The notes beneath the pieces were generated by a model. The model saw nothing but the letters and a program-made list of their open reading frames with translations, did not search any database and was not told the origin of the DNA. Positions 15,099 to 17,918 of a DNA stretch of 17,918 bases are shown piece by piece. The stretch is taken from positions 1 to 17,918 of the forward strand of contig QFQB01000032.1 in NCBI GenBank assembly GCA_003241475.1, read 5' to 3'. A program made the translations under genes and the position numbers. This stretch comes from Micavibrio aeruginosavorus (GTDB taxonomy: Bacteria; Pseudomonadota; Alphaproteobacteria; Micavibrionales; Micavibrionaceae). Within the stretch, counting starts at the first letter, position 1; each line of letters starts with the position of its first letter.

Positions 15099-16166
15099 AT
15101 GCCGCTGATTAAAAACTCCGATTTGCCGACGTTCGACCGTCTGTCCCGTGAAGGGCGGCAGGTTTTGGACCCCAACCGCGCAAGCCATCAAGATATCCGC
15201 GAACTGCATATCGGGTTCTTGAATATCATGCCGGATGCGGCTCTGGAGGCCGCCGAGCGCCAGTTTTTTCGGCTGATAGGAGAAAGCAACAAGATCGTCC
15301 AGATTTACCTTCATCCCTTTACCCTGCCCATTTTCGAGCGTAGCGAGGATGCCAAGGCCCACATCGAAAAACACTACGAGACGCTGGAACAGATAAAAGA
15401 GAGCGGCATTGATGCCCTTGTCATCACAGGCGCCAACGAGGAAACCAACCCCCATGTCAGTGATGAAACCACGTGGGGCCCGCTCAAAGATATTTTGGCA
15501 TGGGCGCATGAAAATGTGACATCGACCCTGTGTTCATGTCTGGCAAGCCATGCCGCCCTCACCTACAGCTACGGTCAGCCTCCCATGTGGCGCGATGACA
15601 AGCGTTGGGGCGTTTACCGTCATAAAGTACTGGATTGCTCGCACCCAATGGTGCGCGGCATGAACACCGCGTTCGATGTTCCCCATTCGCGCTACAGCGA
15701 AATTACGCGCGGTCAGTTTGAAAAGGCGGGCATGAAAATTTTGGTCGAAAGCCCCGAGGCCGGCGTACATTTGGCCACAAGCGCGGACGGTATTCGTCTT
15801 ATCTGCTTTCAGGGGCATCCAGAATACGACATGGTCAGCCTGCTCAAAGAATACCGCCGCGAAGTCATGAACTATATCGAACGCAAGCGCCCGGATTACC
15901 CCCCCTTCCCCGAACATTATTTCGCCGATGTGCGCGCGCAGGAACTGGCGGCAAAATTCAAAAACGACGTGCTGGATGGTAAAACCGATGAAGCCTTCCC
16001 TGAGGAAGAGCTTGCATCATTGCTTGAAAACACATGGGCGGACAGCGCTCGTTCTGCTGTAGGCGCTTGGGTCGGTCTGGTTTATCAAATAACGAATGTA
16101 GACCGTAAAAAGCCGTTCATGGAAGGCATTGATCCAAACGATCCGCTAAGTTTGAAAAAAGCCTAG
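15099..16166 (+). CDS. metA: MetA-type homoserine O-acyltransferase
   Basis: The enzyme activates homoserine by O-acylation, the first committed step of methionine synthesis, through a glutamine-amidotransferase-like fold. Visible features are LNIMPDAALEAAERQFFRL (41-59), catalytic C147 in SCLASHAALTYSYG, HSRYSEI (196-202) and the H240-x-E242 pair in FQGHPEYDM. At the site that sets acyl-donor choice in MetA, the segment GANEET carries glutamate rather than the glycine of the succinyl-CoA enzymes, hinting at acetyl-CoA. I start at ATG 15099, where conserved sequence begins, giving 355 residues; that is longer than E. coli MetA because of a ~50-residue C-terminal extension. Its stop shares CTAG with the convergent methyltransferase stop. 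Confidence 0.88.
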   Translation: MPLIKNSDLPTFDRLSREGRQVLDPNRASHQDIRELHIGFLNIMPDAALEAAERQFFRLIGESNKIVQIYLHPFTLPIFERSEDAKAHIEKHYETLEQIKESGIDALVITGANEETNPHVSDETTWGPLKDILAWAHENVTSTLCSCLASHAALTYSYGQPPMWRDDKRWGVYRHKVLDCSHPMVRGMNTAFDVPHSRYSEITRGQFEKAGMKILVESPEAGVHLATSADGIRLICFQGHPEYDMVSLLKEYRREVMNYIERKRPDYPPFPEHYFADVRAQELAAKFKNDVLDGKTDEAFPEEELASLLENTWADSARSAVGAWVGLVYQITNVDRKKPFMEGIDPNDPLSLKKA

Positions 16167-16900
16167 ATTGCTTCCGGTTCGGGAGAAACAGGAATAGTTG
16201 CTTCCGCAGGCACACGGCTTCCTTGTCCCCGCACGCGGCCGACGCCGGCATAGATTTGCTTCGAGGCTTCGACAAATATCAAACCGCCCATAGCCGGAAA
16301 AAGCTTTTCGCCCACCCGTTCCCACATGCCCGCAGAGCGCAAAAGCGTCTGACTTTTGAACGGGGGGATATATAAAGCGCCGAGTGTTTTTTCCGGTACG
16401 AATAAATTCTCTTTTAAAAAATCCTGCACCTGCCCAGAGGAATACGGCGTACCGCGCCCGAACGGCGTTAAATCCGCCCGCGCCCATAGACCGATACGGT
16501 TGGGTACGACAACAAGAATGCGGCCGTTGCTTTTGAGAATGCGCCAAAACTCTTTCATCACCGGACTCGAAAGGCCGGTAAATTCAAGCGAATGAATAAG
16601 AAGAATGCGATCAACGGAATTGGTTTCAAACGGCAAATCCGTTTCATCGGCTAGACAAGTCAGATTTGGCGCATCATCGGGCCAGTGGTGCACGCCCTCT
16701 TCACGAAACATGACGCAGATTGTACGCTCAGCCTCCGCCGTAAAAGAAGCCAGATACGGCACGGCATAACCGCCGCCAAGAATATGAAGGCCTTTTAATT
16801 CAGGCCACAGAGCTACAATTTTCTCACGGATCAGGCGGCGAACGATCCGCCCGCCGAGCGTCTTGTAAAAATCGCGAAGCTGATAGGCGGACGGGATCAT
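16163..16900 (-). CDS. Class I SAM-dependent methyltransferase-like protein
   Basis: This 245-residue protein has a Methyltransf_11-like Rossmann fold. Motif I is LHILGGGYAVPYL (38-50), an altered form of the usual DxGxGxG. An acidic/FEtNSVDRILLIHSLEF segment matches motif IV, and KEFWRILKSNGRILVVVPNR matches the post-motif strand. A C-terminal VEASKQIYAG is typical of the alphaproteobacterial group usually placed near gloB or mutT. The substrate is unknown. The start at ATG 16900 is set by a four-base ATGA overlap with the NUDIX gene and by where the homologous sequence begins; the longer open frame upstream is antisense-like and overlaps mutT. Confidence 0.82.
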   Translation of the reverse strand: MIPSAYQLRDFYKTLGGRIVRRLIREKIVALWPELKGLHILGGGYAVPYLASFTAEAERTICVMFREEGVHHWPDDAPNLTCLADETDLPFETNSVDRILLIHSLEFTGLSSPVMKEFWRILKSNGRILVVVPNRIGLWARADLTPFGRGTPYSSGQVQDFLKENLFVPEKTLGALYIPPFKSQTLLRSAGMWERVGEKLFPAMGGLIFVEASKQIYAGVGRVRGQGSRVPAEATIPVSPEPEAI

Positions 16901-17352
16901 AGACGCTCCATTAACTGTGCGATCAAGGGCACATCGGCATCGGGCATTTTGAGATTGTAAAGCTCGTTGATCTTCATCCATTTGACGGCTTGCTTTTCGC
17001 GCGGGGTAATTATCCCCTTCCACATGCGGCAAACATAGAGCGGCATGAGAATATGAAAATCCGTATAGGCATGCGAGGCAAAGGCTATCGGCGTAAAACA
17101 GCATTCGCGAACCTCTATGCCCAATTCTTCCTCTATCTCGCGGCACAGTGCGAATTCGGGGCTTTCGCCCTCTTTCACCTTGCCACCGGGAAACTCCCAA
17201 AGCCCTGCCATAGGCTTTCCTTCGGGACGTTGCGCGACGAGGACGCGGCCGTCCTTGTCGATCAAAGCGGTAGCCGCGACCAACAATAAGGGAAGCCCCG
17301 CCGGTGTTTCCGAACGGGGCTTTTCCAATGCTTCAAGGCAGTTCATTGCCAC
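16897..17352 (-). CDS. mutT: MutT-like NUDIX hydrolase
   Basis: The complete NUDIX box G57-x5-E63-x7-R71-E72-I-x-E75-E76-x-G78-I79 sits in the normal place. It is preceded by DKDGRVLVAQRPEGKPMAGLWEFPGGK, which matches MutT closely. MutT-type enzymes hydrolyse oxidised nucleotides such as 8-oxo-dGTP to the monophosphate, preventing mutation. The 151-residue frame opens with GTG at 17352, two bases after the parvulin stop; ATG 17346 (149 residues) is an equally good start. The gene ends in a four-base overlap with the methyltransferase. In many alphaproteobacteria argJ lies just upstream, but here it is absent. Confidence 0.92.
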   Translation of the reverse strand: MAMNCLEALEKPRSETPAGLPLLLVAATALIDKDGRVLVAQRPEGKPMAGLWEFPGGKVKEGESPEFALCREIEEELGIEVRECCFTPIAFASHAYTDFHILMPLYVCRMWKGIITPREKQAVKWMKINELYNLKMPDADVPLIAQLMERL

Positions 17353-17354
17353 GC

Positions 17355-17642
17355 TTACTCGGCAGAAGCGGGCGCCGGCAGCGATTCCGCGCCGGCAGCG
17401 GGCGCGACATCTTCAGCCTTCATAGCATCGCCGTTGATATCGAATTTTTCGATCTTCGCGGTCTTGCGCCAGTCAGCCAGCATGCCTTCCAGTTTCTCGC
17501 GGCGCAATTCCGCCTGCAGAGCGGGCTTCACTTCGTCAAACGAAGGCTTGGGAATGTCGCGCTTGTCTTCGACTTTTACAACATGCCAGCCGAATTGCGT
17601 TTTAACAGGCGTTTTGGAGACTTCACCTTTGCCGATTTTGAA
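17355..17642 (-). pseudogene. Parvulin-type peptidyl-prolyl isomerase, 3' part only
   Basis: About 95 codons remain: the end of a PpiC/parvulin domain (FKIGKGEVSKTPVKTQFGWHVVKVEDKRD), then the helical C-terminal segment FDEVKPALQAELRREKLEGMLADW and an alanine/proline-rich tail. Normally such a periplasmic protein has ~270-300 residues with a signal peptide and SurA-like N-terminal helices. All of that is missing, because the sequence changes to unrelated low-GC DNA just before F at 17642. The frame stays open across the junction back to a TGA at 17727-17729, with a TTG at 17693, but no parvulin sequence is seen there. It is either a gene broken by insertion or rearrangement, or an assembly join. 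Confidence 0.75.
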
Positions 17643-17643
17643 A

Positions 17644-17679
17644 CTACATCCACAAAGTTCGCAGAGTTCATTGATGTAG
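17644..17679. repeat. Inverted repeat at the parvulin break point
   Basis: CTACATC (17644-17650) and GATGTAG (17673-17679) form a perfect 7-bp inverted repeat around a 22-base centre that contains GTTC twice. Its outer edge lies within two bases of where parvulin homology stops. It could be a recombination site or element end, or chance. Confidence 0.4.
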
Positions 17680-17748
17680 GAGATGTTTTTCAAAGGGAAC
17701 TGTTCAGAAAACGTAAATTTTCCTTCTCATTAGATTTTGTCCATTTTA

Positions 17749-17892
17749 GTGCGCGACAGGCTAATTGAATTTGCAACTATCTACGATGATAATACTATTT
17801 GGAACCAACTCACCATAAATGGATTTCCTGCAAAAAAGCTCATGATCATTATGTGGTATGCAGTTGAACGTGCACTTCCTAAGAGCAGGTAA
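17749..17892 (+). CDS. Short hypothetical ORF in AT-rich tail
   Basis: This is a 47-codon frame from GTG 17749 to TAA 17890-17892; it is open back to 17734, with an alternative TTG at 17737. The peptide runs MRDRLIEFATIYDDNTIWNQ and ends YAVERALPKSR. Its composition looks protein-like, but there is no ribosome binding site and I do not recognise it. It could be the end of a frameshifted gene from the inserted DNA, or noise. Confidence 0.2.
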   Translation: MRDRLIEFATIYDDNTIWNQLTINGFPAKKLMIIMWYAVERALPKSR

Positions 17893-17918
17893 CATTTACC
17901 TTAGCTCCTTTAAAGTTA

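Larger units (their letters stand above)
17643..17918. other. AT-rich segment of foreign character
   Basis: By hand count 17701-17918 is about 36% G+C, well below the neighbouring genes (17341-17400 is 70%). It contains no recognisable domain. On the minus strand stops are frequent. On the plus strand one short frame is open (see next entry). No insertion-sequence end, tRNA or integrase is seen before the window stops. Confidence 0.6.

Noticed and set aside
16901..17200. Long N-terminal extension of the methyltransferase
   Set aside because: The extra ~100 codons overlap the NUDIX gene in another frame, are Arg/Cys-rich, and precede the ATGA-coupled start at 16900 where real homology begins.
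17644..17679. Integron attC site
   Set aside because: The 7-bp arms lack the GTTRRRY/RYYYAAC core sites and no integrase or cassette ORF is visible.

Overview
The window looks like a chromosomal segment of an alphaproteobacterium, probably an uncultured Rhodospirillales- or Micavibrio-like lineage. That placement rests on gene content and order: a HIG1-type membrane protein before etfB-etfA, a divergent MJ0042 zinc-ribbon gene next to ftsE-ftsX-ydcF-plsC-DUF2125, a chorismate mutase-hisC-tyrA operon, and a parvulin-mutT-methyltransferase run. Nearly all of it is compact housekeeping DNA of moderate GC, with genes touching or overlapping.

Layout. 1-1840 (+): the tail of a HIG1-like membrane protein, then both electron transfer flavoprotein subunits. 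1844-2276 (+): a possible promoter followed by a small hypothetical ORF with almost no 5' leader. 4262-2279 (-): a membrane-anchored TlpA-like thioredoxin and a two-array pentapeptide repeat protein. 4278-5720 (+): a small LptM-like lipoprotein and lysA. 7314-5698 (-): a zinc-ribbon membrane protein and a PAP2 phosphatase. 7398-12006 (+): a six-gene run of exported helical-repeat protein, ftsE, ftsX, a YdcF-like protein, plsC and a DUF2125 protein. 15019-11903 (-): chorismate mutase with a PDT/ACT-like tail, hisC and tyrA. 15099-16166 (+): a MetA-type homoserine acyltransferase. 17642-16163 (-): the 3' part of a parvulin gene, a NUDIX hydrolase and a methyltransferase. 17643-17918: AT-rich DNA unlike the rest.

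How the genes work together. EtfAB carries electrons from flavin dehydrogenases to the quinone pool. LysA makes lysine from the peptidoglycan precursor diaminopimelate. FtsEX controls septal wall hydrolysis, and PlsC, PAP2 and DUF2125 are envelope or lipid functions. The minus-strand aromatic operon covers chorismate to prephenate to the tyrosine/phenylalanine precursors and transamination. MetA opens methionine synthesis.

Most worth a second look: (i) argH and argJ are both missing from slots they usually occupy in alphaproteobacteria; (ii) the tyrA leader can form two mutually exclusive RNA pairings, one covering the Shine-Dalgarno; (iii) the parvulin gene is cut by low-GC DNA exactly at an inverted repeat; (iv) a chorismate mutase is fused to what looks like a degenerate prephenate dehydratase/ACT module; (v) an exported helical-repeat protein is tightly coupled to ftsEX. 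I see no tRNA, rRNA, CRISPR array or complete mobile element, and nothing that by itself is a clear new defence-type system.
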